Positions 1 through 38,335 of a DNA stretch of 64,000 nucleotides are shown one piece after another. The stretch comes from Babylonia areolata (Eukaryota > Mollusca > Gastropoda > Neogastropoda > Buccinidae), in contig NC_134898.1 in NCBI RefSeq assembly GCF_041734735.1, positions 36,310,772-36,374,771 on the forward strand, in the 5' to 3' direction. The translations under genes were made by a program, and so were the position numbers. The notes beneath the pieces were generated by a model. The model was not told the origin of the DNA. It saw nothing but the letters and a program-made list of their open reading frames with translations, and ran no database searches. Each line of letters begins with the position of its first letter. Within the stretch, counting starts at the first letter, position 1.

Positions 1-345
1 ATGAGTCCCACATGGTTAACCACCTGGGTCCCACTTGAGCTAACACAGGTGGGGCCCACTAAGATTTGCAATGGGTTTTCCAAATGGGGCCAACATGGGA
101 TCCCAGTGGGCAATCGCATATCTGTGATGGGCAGCCCATCAAAAACCCATCTCAGATGGGCTTACCACATGAAAACCATCTGGTGTCTGGTGGTATTTTG
201 GTGGGCTGTCCCATGTCCCTGTGGTATTTTGATGGGCTGTCCCATGTCCCAAGTGAAATTTTCGTGGGCTATCCCATGTCCCCAGTGGTATCCCAGTGGT
301 ATTTGGGTGGGTTTTCCCATGTCCCAGTGGTATTTTGGTATTAAG
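1..345. repeat. GTGGTATTTTGGTGGGCTGTCCCATGTCC-type minisatellite
   Basis: The stretch is built from imperfect units around the phrases CCCATGTCCC and GTGGTATTTTG(G/A)TGGGCTGT, clearest from about 185 to 340. The earlier part has mirrored ATGGGC...GCCCAT words. Open frames on both strands follow from the repeat and do not look like a gene. Confidence 0.7.
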
Positions 346-346
346 A

Positions 347-348
<2 letters not shown>

Positions 349-402
<54 letters not shown>
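349..402. repeat. (CA)n microsatellite
   Basis: An uninterrupted AC dinucleotide run of about 54 bases. It produces false poly-(Thr-His) and poly-(Cys-Val) open frames. Confidence 0.97.
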
Positions 403-403
<1 letters not shown>

Positions 404-1611
404 AACATTTTTGAAAAATAAAACAAAATAAAACAAACAAAAAAATACAGGAGTTTTATTTGGATAGGAATACATCACATAGAGGAAAATTATTTTCACA
501 AATACAAAGTCATATATATTTATACAATTTCACTCCATGACATTTTACATAATTTATAACTGCTTCATCAGCAATATCAAATGTAGTTCAAACACTTCGA
601 ATGCCAAATTATAAAGCTAATCTTTAGGCAAACACCCCCATGTGGCATTTATAAGAAAAAAATAGTTCTTTATAAAGAGAAGTGCAGTTAAAGCAGCAAA
701 GAATTTTCAGTTTTTTGAAGAAAATGCTTATCTTGAAATAAATACTGCCATACAACATCGCGCACTGCACATTGTGAATCAAGCATTGTCAAACAACTCA
801 CAAAAAATCACAAGGTAGCAAAGCACTGGTTGCAACTCTGTCACACAGAGGAAATGCTTGAGACAAAAAACAACAACAAAAGCATGCATAAAGATATGGG
901 TGACTACAAGAAAAGCAAACTTTCACTTTCTGAATAAAAACCCAACAAATCACCTCAAACAGAACAGATGTCATAAATAAAAGTCACAAAAAATCTTCTC
1001 AAAGACGAACTTGAATAGAAGGCTGAAAAGGAAAATATCTTCCATACATGCAGCCTGTGAAGCAATTAAATGGCGATATCTTTTTAATTTAATTAAAAAA
1101 AAAAATTCATATCTGTGAGTTGATAGTTAGGATGTGCCAGAATGTGAAATTCATTCAATATGAAAAAGTGTTAAAATTATTTTGGTGACCTGGCATAAAT
1201 GATATTTACATTTCCCAATGCAGTTCTGTTCTAATGAGTTAATTTGGTGAAATATCAGTTGAAACAACTATTAAAAGGGTGCTCATTTTCAAAGATCTCA
1301 GGTAGAAAATCAGTTGTGCTGTATCTTGACTTGATTGTCTATTAGTCTTGTGAATTTTTTCACAGTGCAAATGTCCCGAATTTCTCATTCAGCACATTAC
1401 ATATTGACGTTATCTATACATACATACATACATGACTATATGTCTGTCAATCTGTCTGTCTGCCCAAGCTTCCCTCCACAGAGTTTTTTTTATATCTTGT
1501 TTATATATATTTATCAGAAAACATTATTCAAGTAATAGCAATAAAGCCGTTGAAGTGAAATCCATTTCTCTTTAACCTTGAAAGACTATATTGTGAACAA
1601 TTGTTCCACCG

Positions 1612-1645
<34 letters not shown>

Positions 1646-2146
1646 AAGTGTGGAAAGCTTTTGAAATCAAGTTGATAAATATGGCGACATATAAGAATAC
1701 AGAAGATGAACATATGTTGAAGAAAATCTGATAATTTCTCTTCTGTGATAATAAAGTTGTTCTGATTCTGATATATAATATTAGGGGAAAAAGTACTGGT
1801 TCATGTACAATTGATCTGGTAACTCTCTTCAGTTTCAATCATTATAATTCTTACATGCATTCATGAACATGAAACATTTGAGTGAACTTCATGATACTGT
1901 GTAATAGATCTGTTTATTTCCCAAACTTCTTGAAAATTGGCTCTGCATTTTTTGTTGTTGTTTTTTTCTTTTTGTGTGTGTGTGTGTTTCCTGGATGTTG
2001 TTTCCTCATGAATTCATAAGTCTGTGTCCATTTCCCTCTGTTCAGGTTCTGAAACAAGAACGGTCTAAATGAAATATAGGAAGCATAAAATGATATTTTT
2101 GATTCATTTATTGTCACATATTTTAGACGTGGACAGATAACACACT
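403..2146. other. AT-rich stretch without a recognised gene
   Basis: I see no exon-like open frame, RNA gene or known repeat. It holds A-rich tracts (for example near 1100 and 1615..1642), short TACA repeats near 1420, and a reverse-strand AATAAA near 452..460 that could mark the 3' end of a minus-strand transcript, which I cannot support further. Confidence 0.5.
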
Positions 2147-2328
2147 CTCACAAGTGTGTTCTTCACCACCACCATATCTAATCCATCTAATTTAAAACGC
2201 GCACACAAACACACACACACACCTTTTGTCTTAATTTGGCCTCACAAGTGTGTTCTTCACCACAACCATATCTAATCCATCTAATTTAAAACGCACACAC
2301 ACACACACACCTTTTGTCTTAATTTGGC
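2147..2328. repeat. Tandem duplication, unit about 90 bp
   Basis: Two head-to-tail units begin with CTCACAAGTGTGTTCTTCACC at 2147 and 2241. Each contains ACCATATCTAATCCATCTAA, a short CA run and CTTTTGTCTTAATTTGGC. The units differ mainly in CA-run length. Confidence 0.9.
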
Positions 2329-2399
2329 CTCACATACGCGCCACAACTGAACTCTAGCACCAAACGCACAAACCGGCACATACTATAAGTGACTAACAG

Positions 2400-2448
2400 T
2401 CGCGCGCGCGCGCGCACACACACACACACACATTACTCATAGCCACTC

Positions 2449-2510
<62 letters not shown>

Positions 2511-2515
2511 ACTCA

Positions 2516-2580
<65 letters not shown>
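2400..2580. repeat. (CG)n(CA)n and two long (TA)n arrays
   Basis: A CG run then a CA run is followed by two TA arrays (about 2453..2508 and 2520..2580). Both arrays are preceded by the word CACTCAAATT, so this segment seems to be a duplicated unit whose TA tracts expanded. Confidence 0.95.
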
Positions 2581-2581
<1 letters not shown>

Positions 2582-2997
2582 CTATAGTTCATCATGGTGC
2601 AAGAGCTATGCAACTGAGCAGAAAATGCAAGGCGTTTCAAATGGTAATCTAAGTAAAACTCATAAATTGGAAACTGTTCATCAAACACATAATAAATACA
2701 GTGTTACAACTAAAAAAAAACGAAGTGCAGAATTTCGCAACCTCCACGAAATGTCAGCAGAAATCGATAGAACGAGTAAGATTTGGAAAACGAAACCAGA
2801 CAAGCCTCACACTAGCAAGGGAAAGCACTCTGGTTGAAATAATCGAAGGCGCAAAAAGCTGCCTGTCACTGTTTCGGTGGCAGACGATTCGCTGACGATC
2901 ACAAGACATACGTGGGGACGGAAGGTGACACATAAAACGGTTACTTTTGTGAGGAAAGACATCTTGTAAGACAAACGTTTTTGCCACTTTTACCAGG
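2581..2997 (+). promoter_or_regulatory. 5' flank and probable 5' UTR of the CD164-like gene
   Basis: This is the unique, mixed-composition stretch just upstream of the start codon of the CD164-like gene. An AT-rich word CACATAAAACGG near 2930 is a weak TATA candidate. The context ACCAGGATGA around 2998 is acceptable for an animal start. No mapped transcription start is available. Confidence 0.35.
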
Positions 2998-29068
<26,071 letters not shown>

Positions 29069-31887
29069 GCTGCTGACAGAGTTCTTCTCCTCCGGCTCAG
29101 CCTTCATCATTGTCTTGTTACTAACGGTCCCGGGGAAGAGGATTATGGGGATGAGGAGGGGAGGGGTCAGGGGGTTGTGTGTGTGGGGGAGGGGATGGTC
29201 TTCAGTTCAGCAACAGTTGTTGGCTGTTGATTTTTTGTTTTGTTTTGTTTTTGTTTTTTTAACTTGCATTCCAGTTTGCAGTTTCTTCCGTTGTTGACGT
29301 GTCATTGTTGGTTGGTGTTTTCAGGTCTGAAGTTGAGAGAGGAGTTTTCATCGTTTTTGTTGTTGTTGATGGGCAGTGTCTTTAGTGGTTGTGGGGACTG
29401 TTATGATTGTGATGTTGTTACCGTCTGGAAAGAGAAGTGTTAGCTCTTCAGTCAAGAATATGCCCCCCCACACCCTCCCTCCCCCGTCCCCCAAATCCAA
29501 AACCGCCACCCCCTCTCTTCCCCATCTCTCCCCCCATGCCCCCACATACGCACACTCTTTTCCAAGATATCCTTGGTGATATCAGGTTGTTGAAATTGTT
29601 ATGTTGCTTTTCTGCAGTTTGGTTTCTCTCTTTGTTCACTTATGGTTCAGACATGTACAAGTATATGTATACAGTTAGTTAACTGGATTACAATCAACAG
29701 TGTAAGAGGAGCATGATGGAAATGGGCCATGAAGTTAAAACTTTTGTCTGCAAATAGGTTTTGTTTTCTGGCTGCAGGGCTTTGATACCTTTGAATTAAT
29801 GGTTTGTTTAATTCATTTATTTTTCTTCTAGTTATTTGTGTATTATGTATTTTTGGAAAATTGTCTTCCATATCATTTATTTATATGTTTATTTGGTTTA
29901 TGATTTTTTTAAATTCTAAAATTATAGTATTTTATGCTGATGTTACACATACACAAACACACACACACCTTTTTGCCTTTACATATAGATATGTTTTTTT
30001 TCTTCTTCTTCTTTTTTTTCTTTTTAATGTTTGATTAATTTGGTACATTTTCCTCCAACCTGTAAGGTCTGACCAGTGCGTTGGGTCTGTGCATAAACAT
30101 ATTTTTCTTAGATGTGGTCTAGCGTTTATGGATCAGTCTGCACACTTTGACGCCTTTTTGAAAGAAACTGAACTCCTGACAAAACCAGAAGTGATCAGAA
30201 TCTTTCAGTCCTGTGTAAACTGTATGCTGATGGTTAAGTTTACAGTTGTGTTGATCAGCAGTCAGCTGGCAGTCTTACTGATTCTGTAAGAAATTACCTG
30301 AGCATGGTGCCATGTTCATTGAACCATGTGCTTTGAACTCTTCCAGTTAACAGGAGGAATCCATTTTCTGTTCCATTTTAGTTTGATTTTTCTTTTCAGT
30401 GTCATATCTTTGCTTGTTTGAAATTAAACAGGAATTTTTTAGTATCACTTAATATAATAATCTGGGTTGCACTTGTTATCAAATGTTGCCAGTGTTATAG
30501 ACTGAGTTGGAATGCTTCATCATGGCTTTTCAGATGTATCTTAGATAGCAGATTAAAGACATGTACACCATATGGCCTTTTCACAGACTTGTAAGCTTTG
30601 GATTTTTATGCAGATCAAGGTTTTTATAAAGTCATTGTTCTTCCTGTAAGATAATGCAAATCCTATCTTGGCTTGAAAAAAAAAAAAAACCCAAGAGAAG
30701 TGCAAAGAGTTATCTTACCTTGAATGGTTGTTCACAAAGCATGAACATTAATCATGGCCGATGTGTAATCGGACTTGCCTTGGTTTTTCCTGAATGCAGC
30801 TTCCACTACATTGATTTTTGAAATTTTTGTTTTTGTTTTTTTTGTGTTGTTGTTTTGTTTGTTGTTGTTTTTTCCTCCCTGATTCTGTTATTGCCACCGA
30901 TTGCCTTAACTCTGGGCACCAGAGTCGCCAAACAAATAGGACTCTCCACGGGTGACCGTTGCCAGACAGCTGGTCAATGACAATGGGAAGAAACGGATTT
31001 GTGTGGATGGATCTGTCTTCCACTGTCCATTGTTCCCCCCATGCCCCCCAACCACTCAGTCCCCTGCCAGTTATGCCTCACCTCGCTGAACTGTCTGTTT
31101 GGTACTTGAACACCCCAGCTTTTACATTGAAAACTGCTTTGTACTTCAGATCCTCAGAGAATTCATAGCTGCAAGCAAGGATCCAGTTTGTCAAGGCAAG
31201 AATTTTTGCATTAATTTTTTTTGTTTTGTTTTTCTGCTGAAGCTGAAGCAAGCTGTTCAAGATAGCAGAGACAGATGGCTTGCGTAGTTCAGAATAATCA
31301 GAAAGAAAAAGGACCGAAACGCACTGAAAAGTGTAAGGAATCTTGGAAGAGTAATCAAGCTCGTTAAGTCTTTTTTTTCTCTTTTACCATCTGTTATAGT
31401 CATTGAATATTGCATTTCCCAGTATCAAGATTCTGATTGTACAACTTGTAATTCACCTTACACTGGCTCTTGTCTGTTCATGCTACAACTGACAAGGGAC
31501 TTGTATACCCAGACCTTTGAGACATTCAGTGCTCAAAAACTTAACAAGGTGTGAGTAGCATGCACCCACCCCATTAAATCTTAATCTGGCAGGGAATACG
31601 TTTTTAAGGTGGCCTGGATGAGCTTGAGCTGTCTGAGAGATTTTGGAAAAAAAGTTCAGGTGGGGTAGGGTGGTAGAAGCGAGTGTCTCCCTCAAAACTA
31701 GCAGAAACTAATATGGTTTTGAACAAAGGAAGCATGTTTCTCTGAGGTGCAAGTGTCTCACCATACAGTGCCCTTACAACTGACTGCTGAAGCTGATGAA
31801 CTCTCACCCTATGTCCACAGTTGCATTTCCTGTCCCTCCCCTCCACCCCCCACCCCTTGCCCCCATATTTTGAAACGATTTAGTCCA
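29069..31887 (+). other. 3' flank of the CD164-like gene, possibly long 3' UTR
   Basis: No further coding exon is recognisable. The sequence is T-rich, with a (GTTTT) tract near 29235, a C-rich patch near 29465..29560 and a diverged SINE-like stretch at 30066..30175. No AATAAA close to the stop codon stands out. The transcript end cannot be set from sequence alone. Confidence 0.4.
30066..30175 (+). mobile_element. Diverged snail-type SINE
   Basis: AAGGTCTGACCAGTGCGTTGG, TTATGGATCAGTCTGCACAC and the end GAAAGAAACTGAACTC keep the order of the SINE at 5451..5585 but with many differences. Confidence 0.5.
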
Positions 31888-32173
31888 TCAGAGAACCCAC
31901 CCATGCTGTTTGAGAGATGCTTTTCTGATTCGTTTATTCCCATTTCACCTACTCTTTCAACAGAGAACCCACCCATACTGTTCCAGAGATGCTTTTCTGA
32001 TTCGTTTATTCCCATTTCACCTACTCTTTCATCAGAGAACCCACCCATACTGTTCCAGAGATGCTTTTCTGATTCGTTTATTCCCATTTCACCTACTCTT
32101 TCATCAGAGAACCCACCCATACTGTTCCAGAGATGCTTTTCTGATTCGTTTATTCCCATTTCACCTACTCTTT
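31888..32173. repeat. 72-bp minisatellite, four units
   Basis: Units of GAGAACCCACCCATACTGTT, CCAGAGATGCTTTTCTGATT and CGTTTATTCCCATTTCACCT plus ACTCTTTCATCA start near 31891, 31963, 32035 and 32107. The last units are almost identical. Because 72 is a multiple of three, long repetitive open frames appear on both strands. I do not regard them as genes. Confidence 0.95.
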
Positions 32174-32296
32174 AATCATGCCACCACCCACAATGGCCTT
32201 TGAGAGTTTGACTCTTTGTTTCATTTCCCCTCTTGTTTCATTTCCCCTACCTGGAAATGGGCCAGCAATGAAGAAAGTGAGCTTTCATTTTTCTTT

Positions 32297-32340
<44 letters not shown>

Positions 32341-33566
32341 GAAACGCACAGACTTGCACAAACACAAAAAAGCAACTGAATACACAAACTGGGAATAGGT
32401 AAATTGGGATCATGGCAAATCAAAAATAGGGATAGGTGAATTGGGACGATTTGGGTAAATTGTTCAAATTATTGACATTTTACTGGTGGTCCTGTATGTG
32501 ATGGTCCCCCCTTCACCTCACCCCCTGTTGGTTGTGTTCCACCTTCTGTCCTCCTTGTTCCTTCCCTTCGTCCTGTACCAGTGGGTGTTGGGGTGCTGTT
32601 TGGGGGCTTTCAGCTGAACAATTGATGCAAAGATCTCATGTCAACTTCCACAGTGTATGCAAAAGAGTTTGATGATTTCATGTTTGGCTGTGAAGCAATT
32701 AAACATTTTTTTAAATTTTATCTTATATAGTTTGTTTACAACTAGGCAAAGTTGCATTCTTACATTCTTGTAGTTTGTCAGATGACCAGCTTGAAATGTT
32801 GTGTCAAGAAAGTGAAGGTGTACAAGTGTGTGTGTGTGTATTATGTGTGTGTGGTGTTTTTCATGGAACAAGCCAGAATTTCATGACAGGAGGGGTAGGG
32901 GGGAAGTTTCGTGGGGTGACAGGATTTGAAAGCATTCAATCAACATGGTGGTTTCCTCAGGGTTGCACATGAATTGAACATGCTTTGTCACTCTTGTTCA
33001 CAAGCCACACCAGCGTTCGTGTTGTCCATGAAGACCTGTTACAGTTAATGAGAGCCTTTTTTTTTTTCCTTTTTTTAAGATTTATCAGAAACACTTAAGC
33101 ATATTTGTTTCTTGTGAATGTTAAACCCATTTTTATATTTGAAAAAAAAAAAAAAGACAGAAAAAAAGATGACAGATGACCAGAGCAGTCTCAGTTGACA
33201 AGCGAATCTCTTTTTAGTTCTGTGACACTGGACAATCAAAATTTCAAGACAATCCACTGTTTATTAATCTTGGATAACCGTGCTGGAATTAACCACTCTG
33301 ACTGTGTGTTGTTGATTGTTTTGTAATGATTGTTTTGTAAAAGTGTGTGTGTGTGTGTGTGAATTAATTTTGGGGAGGGGGGGTTGTAGGGTCAGGGAGC
33401 GGAAGGAAGGAGACAGGGGTGAAGGTTTTATGTTACATTTGTGTGTATGTCCTTGTTTTGAGAAATGTTTGTCTTTTTTTTCCCAGGATTGATTTATATG
33501 CTGGTCCAGTTGTGTATAGATAATTGCCCATGGACTGCTGTGATGGAAATGTATCGAATATAGTAA
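32174..33566. other. Non-coding flank
   Basis: Contains a poly-T tract at 32315..32340, T-rich and GT-rich tracts near 32830 and 33345, and no recognisable gene. Confidence 0.5.
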
Positions 33567-33832
33567 TAATGATGATATATAGTACTTAACGTGGTGCTTA
33601 TTCCCGATGTCATGGGCTCAAACTGCTTCACATGAAACAATACAGATAAAATAGTGCATTATACCACACAACAGCACATGAGGACATGGACAAGAAAAAC
33701 AAAATATATAGGCACCAAGACAATACTGCAAGGCAAGGCAAGAAGTTTATTTCATGTACCCCCTTCGGGCATGGAAACATTTACATCGACGCCTTTCACA
33801 CACCATATAAACAAAACAAAAGTAATCTCAAA

Positions 33833-33885
<53 letters not shown>

Positions 33886-34420
33886 ACAAAAACAACAACA
33901 AAAAATAAAACAACAGACAGCAAATTGCAGAAATTAATAATCACATTACAGGAAAATAAAAGACACAAAATATGACTGATGTCTGCACACTCCTACGCTT
34001 GTGTACTAACATACACAGTAAACACCCACCCATAAACACACACAGTATATGAAGACTTCGTGTTTCGGGGGGTGGGGGTGGAGGAGGTGCACAAGGGGTG
34101 TAGAGGGTGGGAGGAGACAGACAAACAAATACGCTTTGTCTCATCTAAAGGCCATTTTGAACAGGTAGGTTTTTTATTTTGTTTTGAAAGAGGGAAAGGT
34201 TGGTGAGTGATAAAGATCCAAAGGAAGCGAATTCCAGACAGAAAACAGAACCATGTGCATCAGAGGAATGTTGCCGCTGTCCTACGCTCCCCTCTATGAA
34301 TTCAGAGGCTTAAGTCAATTTGTTGTTGGCGATAGCTTCAGGATTGAAAATTCACGTTAAGTTCGTATCAGTAAAGTCCTTTCCGAGCATAAGCATGCTG
34401 GTCGCTGACGAGTCCAGGTA
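33567..34420. repeat. Composite interspersed repeat with a nested retroposon 3' end
   Basis: The outer words (TACTTAACGTGGTGCTTATTC ... AGGTAGGTTTTTTATTTTG ... GAAGCGAATTCCAGACAG) resemble the dispersed repeat at 8400..8835. Inside, about 33737..33950, AAGGCAAGGCAAGAAGTTTA followed by TTTCATGTACCCCCTTCGGG reads on the reverse strand as an AATAAA-bearing 3' end with a (CTTGC)n tail. A (CA)n run at 33838..33880 follows. Confidence 0.5.
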
Positions 34421-34650
34421 AGTCTTGGGTAAATAAGGGATATCTTGATGAGTGGAACAGAAAGCATGCAGTGCATTGTTGTGCTGGTTCCTGGCCCTTT
34501 TATTTCACCTGGGCTGCTGTTGTTGCCATGACTACAGGCAGTGGAAGGGGGTTGGGATGAAGGGAGATGGAAGGAGCCGTAAAACAGTGAGTGCACCCAT
34601 GTGTTCTCCCACCAGAGTAGTCTTCACAACAGAACATATTGACACTGTCT

Positions 34651-34827
34651 GTGGTATCAAGTGTGCCATGATTACAAGCAATATATTCAAATGGGTAGTT
34701 CATAAGTCTTGTGTTATAAAGTGTGCCATGACTACAAGCAGTATATTCAGATGGGTAACTCATAAGTCTGTGGTATCGAGTGTGCCACAATTACAAGTAT
34801 TATATTCAAAATGGTAGTTCATAAAGA
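34651..34827. repeat. 60-bp tandem repeat, three units
   Basis: GTGGTATCAAGTGTGCCATG, ATTACAAGCAATATATTCAA and ATGGGTAGTTCATAAGTC recur at about 34651, 34711 and 34771 with moderate divergence. Confidence 0.9.
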
Positions 34828-36590
34828 AACCAGAGTTCATTGGAAACCAGCTTAGAATAAAGGTGTTTTGTTCATTGCCCCTGTTGAAATGATAAATGTT
34901 GCAGTTAAGATACTTGAGGTTACAGCTGCACTCATGAGAGAGGCAGGTCTTTTGTGCATGTTTATTTCTTACCCCAGCCTTGTTCTGATTCTTACAAACT
35001 TTGTGATGATGGAGTCCGCCCCTGCTGTGTTTGAGTTGTGATATCCACTGTGTGTTTTGTTGCCGAAGCTCTACACCTCCTGACCATTCCAGTGTGAAGT
35101 GGGCGTACATTGTGGTGTGTGACGTGTTGTTTGCTTCTTGTTGCCACAAAAAGCAGATGGTGAACTAATCTGTGCTTTGAATGTGATGTGATTGAAAATG
35201 ATTTCCTGAGGGAGACGGCTGACTGGTACCATGCATTGAATTGATGTTGGTGAAGTGGAAAGATCGGAACTGCTTAAGTCTTGTGAGTGTGTGAATGGTT
35301 TATTAGCTGGATTATCAACACTTTTTTTCCATCCAGTTTTGAAAAGAATACATGAAGTAATTATTAACTGAATACAGTCAAAACAGCAAATTGCACTTGA
35401 TGGTTTTTTTCTCTGTAATTTTTATATCCTTAAAAAAAGAAAAAAAAAGATTCTGAGATGAGGGGAGGGGTAGTGTGTTTTGTTGCTACTCAACAAATTT
35501 CTGAGAAGTGATGATTAGAAATAAGTGTAACTGTTGAATGTTAACAAATTACTATCAAGTACCTCTACCATTTTGTTAGTCAAGAACTGTAGTTGAAATT
35601 TGTTTTAAGGATGAACATTTGGTTTCAGCAAACAAACAATCAAGAGGTGCAACACAACAACAGCGGAAACTACATTTTCCCAGCAATATCTGTCTTGTTT
35701 GCTTTGTCCCCTAATCATATTCTTCTTGTCCATATCATTCTCTCCAATCAAAACTACATTTTGACAGTGTTTTTCATTCAAAATATTAGCAACAGGGTTG
35801 TGCCTGACATGAGGGAAACTGTTCTTGCAGAAAAATGAATTTTGCTTTTATATTTTTTGTTTGATAAAGACTTTGATAGATGTAGAATGTGGGAAAGTTG
35901 ATGGGGAAAACGACGCACTGGGAAGCATGTTCATACTTGGGTCAACACAACGGGAGCTGGCAGTGTTTTGGCTGCACTGTAGAGGCCCGTGTTCAGGGCA
36001 TGATTGATCCAAATTCTTCTTGGGTCACTGGCACCACATTCTTGCCATTTGTATCAGTAGTTTTGAGAATGTTGCCCATCGGATCGTGCTCCTTGCACGC
36101 TGGGTGTGGCACTGGATGTTTTGGTTTCTTTGATTTGGAGGGCACTGGAATTCCCTCCACAGTCTTAAAGCTTGGTGACAGTGATGGTGTTGCAACTTCG
36201 CAGGTAAAGGCTTTGTGGCTGAGCTGGTGCCTTTTGGAGTTGGTTGCCGTTTGTTTTCTTTCTCTCGTGACTGAGCTTGTGTGCAACATGGTGCTCGGTG
36301 AGACTGGAATGCTTCCAGTATCTTAACACTGCTGTCTGAGTTGGCAAACAACAGCAAGCTTCATGTGTTAATATTACAAAGGTTTGCTGATTCTTATACA
36401 TCTGTGGAGGAGGGGTGCAGCTTGGAAGAAGTAAGACCTTTCTAAAGATTAGGAGTGGTGTTGGGAAAACAGATGGGAGAATCGTCTGTTCAGTCTTGTC
36501 TTTCTGCATTTGCAGGACAAGACTTCATTGCATTGTAAAGTGTTCTTTTACCACGTGTCAACTGTCAACATATATGTGTGTGTGTGTGTA

Positions 36591-36657
<67 letters not shown>

Positions 36658-37044
36658 ATGCTGAAGGATTTTTATCAATTTCTCTCGCTCTCAATATAGA
36701 TGTGTGTGTGTGTGTGTGTAATCTTGTTAAATTTACTATCAGCCTCTTGAATAGTTCCACCAATATGTTTTGTTTTGTTTTTTTGTTCACCTGTGGCTTC
36801 TTGTACGCTTTCTCTTTTGTCCCCCCACTCCCACTCCCCACACCCCCCAAAAAAAAGAAAAAAAAAAAAGAAAGAAAAATTTTGAAAGCTTGTTGGCTGT
36901 AAATATGTTCTGTCTTGATGTCTCTCACCTGTACATTTCCAACTACATGAGATGTTTAGACTCCGTTCCTTCTGAGTACAGTAGGTTCGTTGCATGAAAT
37001 CAGTTGCCCACAATAAACAAGTTGGTTTTAAAAGAATGTTAGAT
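34828..37044. other. Non-coding flank
   Basis: No supported gene. It includes GT/TA arrays (36570..36645, 36703..36720), an A-rich tract (36845..36870) and AATAAA at 34855 and 37012. Open frames on both strands at 35890..36330 show no clear domain. Confidence 0.5.
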
Positions 37045-37239
37045 ACGTCCTCGTTTGAAATATTTCTATAGCACTGAACTTGAAAATAAAAACCTTAAGA
37101 TGGTTTGTTATGTCCTCGTTTGAAATATTTCTACAGCATTGAACTTGGAAATAAAAACCTTAAGACGGCTTGATATGTCCTCGTTAGAAATATTTCTATG
37201 GCATTGAACTTGAAAATAAAAACCTCAAGATGGTTTGAT
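37045..37239 (+). repeat. 65-bp tandem repeat, three units, each with AATAAA
   Basis: ATGTCCTCGTTTGAAATATT, TCTA(T/C)(A/G)GCA and TGAACTTG(A/G)AAATAAAAACC recur at 37045, 37110 and 37175. Each unit contains a consensus polyadenylation hexamer. Confidence 0.93.
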
Positions 37240-37477
37240 CGAGAGCAAATGTTGACTCTTTAAAGAGACAGTCCTTGGTGAAAAATATCCTTTAATCCTG
37301 ACCATATTTCATTATCATCTTTATTACTGTTGATATGAAGGAGGGATTCCAAATGTTTCAGTAAATGAAAATATGCTACTGTTGGTTACTTTAAAGCAGG
37401 ATAATCATTTTCAAATTTCTGTGGCTTTTCCTTACCAGTATAAAGTGATGGTTTCAGATTGTTGAATCATATAGTAC

Positions 37478-38090
37478 GTCAGTGACACATAGACAAGTCA
37501 GTGACACAGAGAGAGAGACAAGTCAGTGACACAGAGAGAGAGAGACAAGTCAGTGACACATAGACAAGTCAGTGACACAGAGAGAGACAAGTCAGTGACA
37601 CATAGAGAGACAAGTCAGTGACACATAGAGAGCGAGAAACAAGTCTGACAGAGAGAGAGAGAGAGATAAGTCAGTGACACATAGAGACAAGTCAGTGACA
37701 GAGAGAGAGAGAGAGACAAGTCAGTGACACAGAGAGAGAGAGACAAGTCAGTGAGTGACACATAGAGAGCGAGAGACAAGTCAGTGACAGAGAGAGAGAG
37801 AGAGAAGTCAGTGACACATAGAGAGCGAGAGACAAGTCAGTGACACATAGAGAGCGAGAGACAAGTCAGTGACAGAGAGAGAGACAGAGAGAGAGAGAAG
37901 TCAGTGACACATAGAGAGCGAGAGACAAGTCAGTGACAGAGAGAGACAGACAAGTCAGTGACATAGAGAGAGAGAGACAAGTCAGTGACACAGAGAGAGA
38001 GAGACAAGTCAGTGACATATAGAGAGGGACAAGTCAGTGACACAGAGAGAGAGAGACAAGTCAATGACATAGAGAGAGAGAGAGAGGGAG
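37478..38090. repeat. GACAAGTCAGTGACA / (GA)n minisatellite
   Basis: More than twenty short units of GACAAGTCAGTGACA are separated by variable (CA)TAGAGAGCGA or (GA)n stretches. A single fixed unit length cannot be given because the GA part varies. Confidence 0.95.
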
Positions 38091-38335
38091 AGAATATGTG
38101 CAAATATTGGATACTTTGAAGCATGATAATCATTTCTGTAACTAGCACATGTATCTTTAACAAAGCATTAAGTAACAGGATGTTTTGATCTGCACCATGT
38201 GGAATGCTGTTGGGTTGGGTTTTTTTTCTTTTGTTTTACTCCCATTTATTGTCCAGTTTAATTCTGTCAATGTTCGCTAGACTTTTCTTCACTTGCTTTG
38301 CATTCCTGACGCTTTTGCTGTGTACATTGGACCTC

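Noticed and set aside
139-440. Minus-strand open frames rich in Cys-Val
   Set aside because: They are the translation of a (CA)n run, not a protein.
35889-36357. Open frames on both strands; the minus one has VVPVTQEEF, faintly like the SKA1 VTxEEF word
   Set aside because: The match is only a few residues, there is no conserved continuation and no splice structure, so I do not call a gene.
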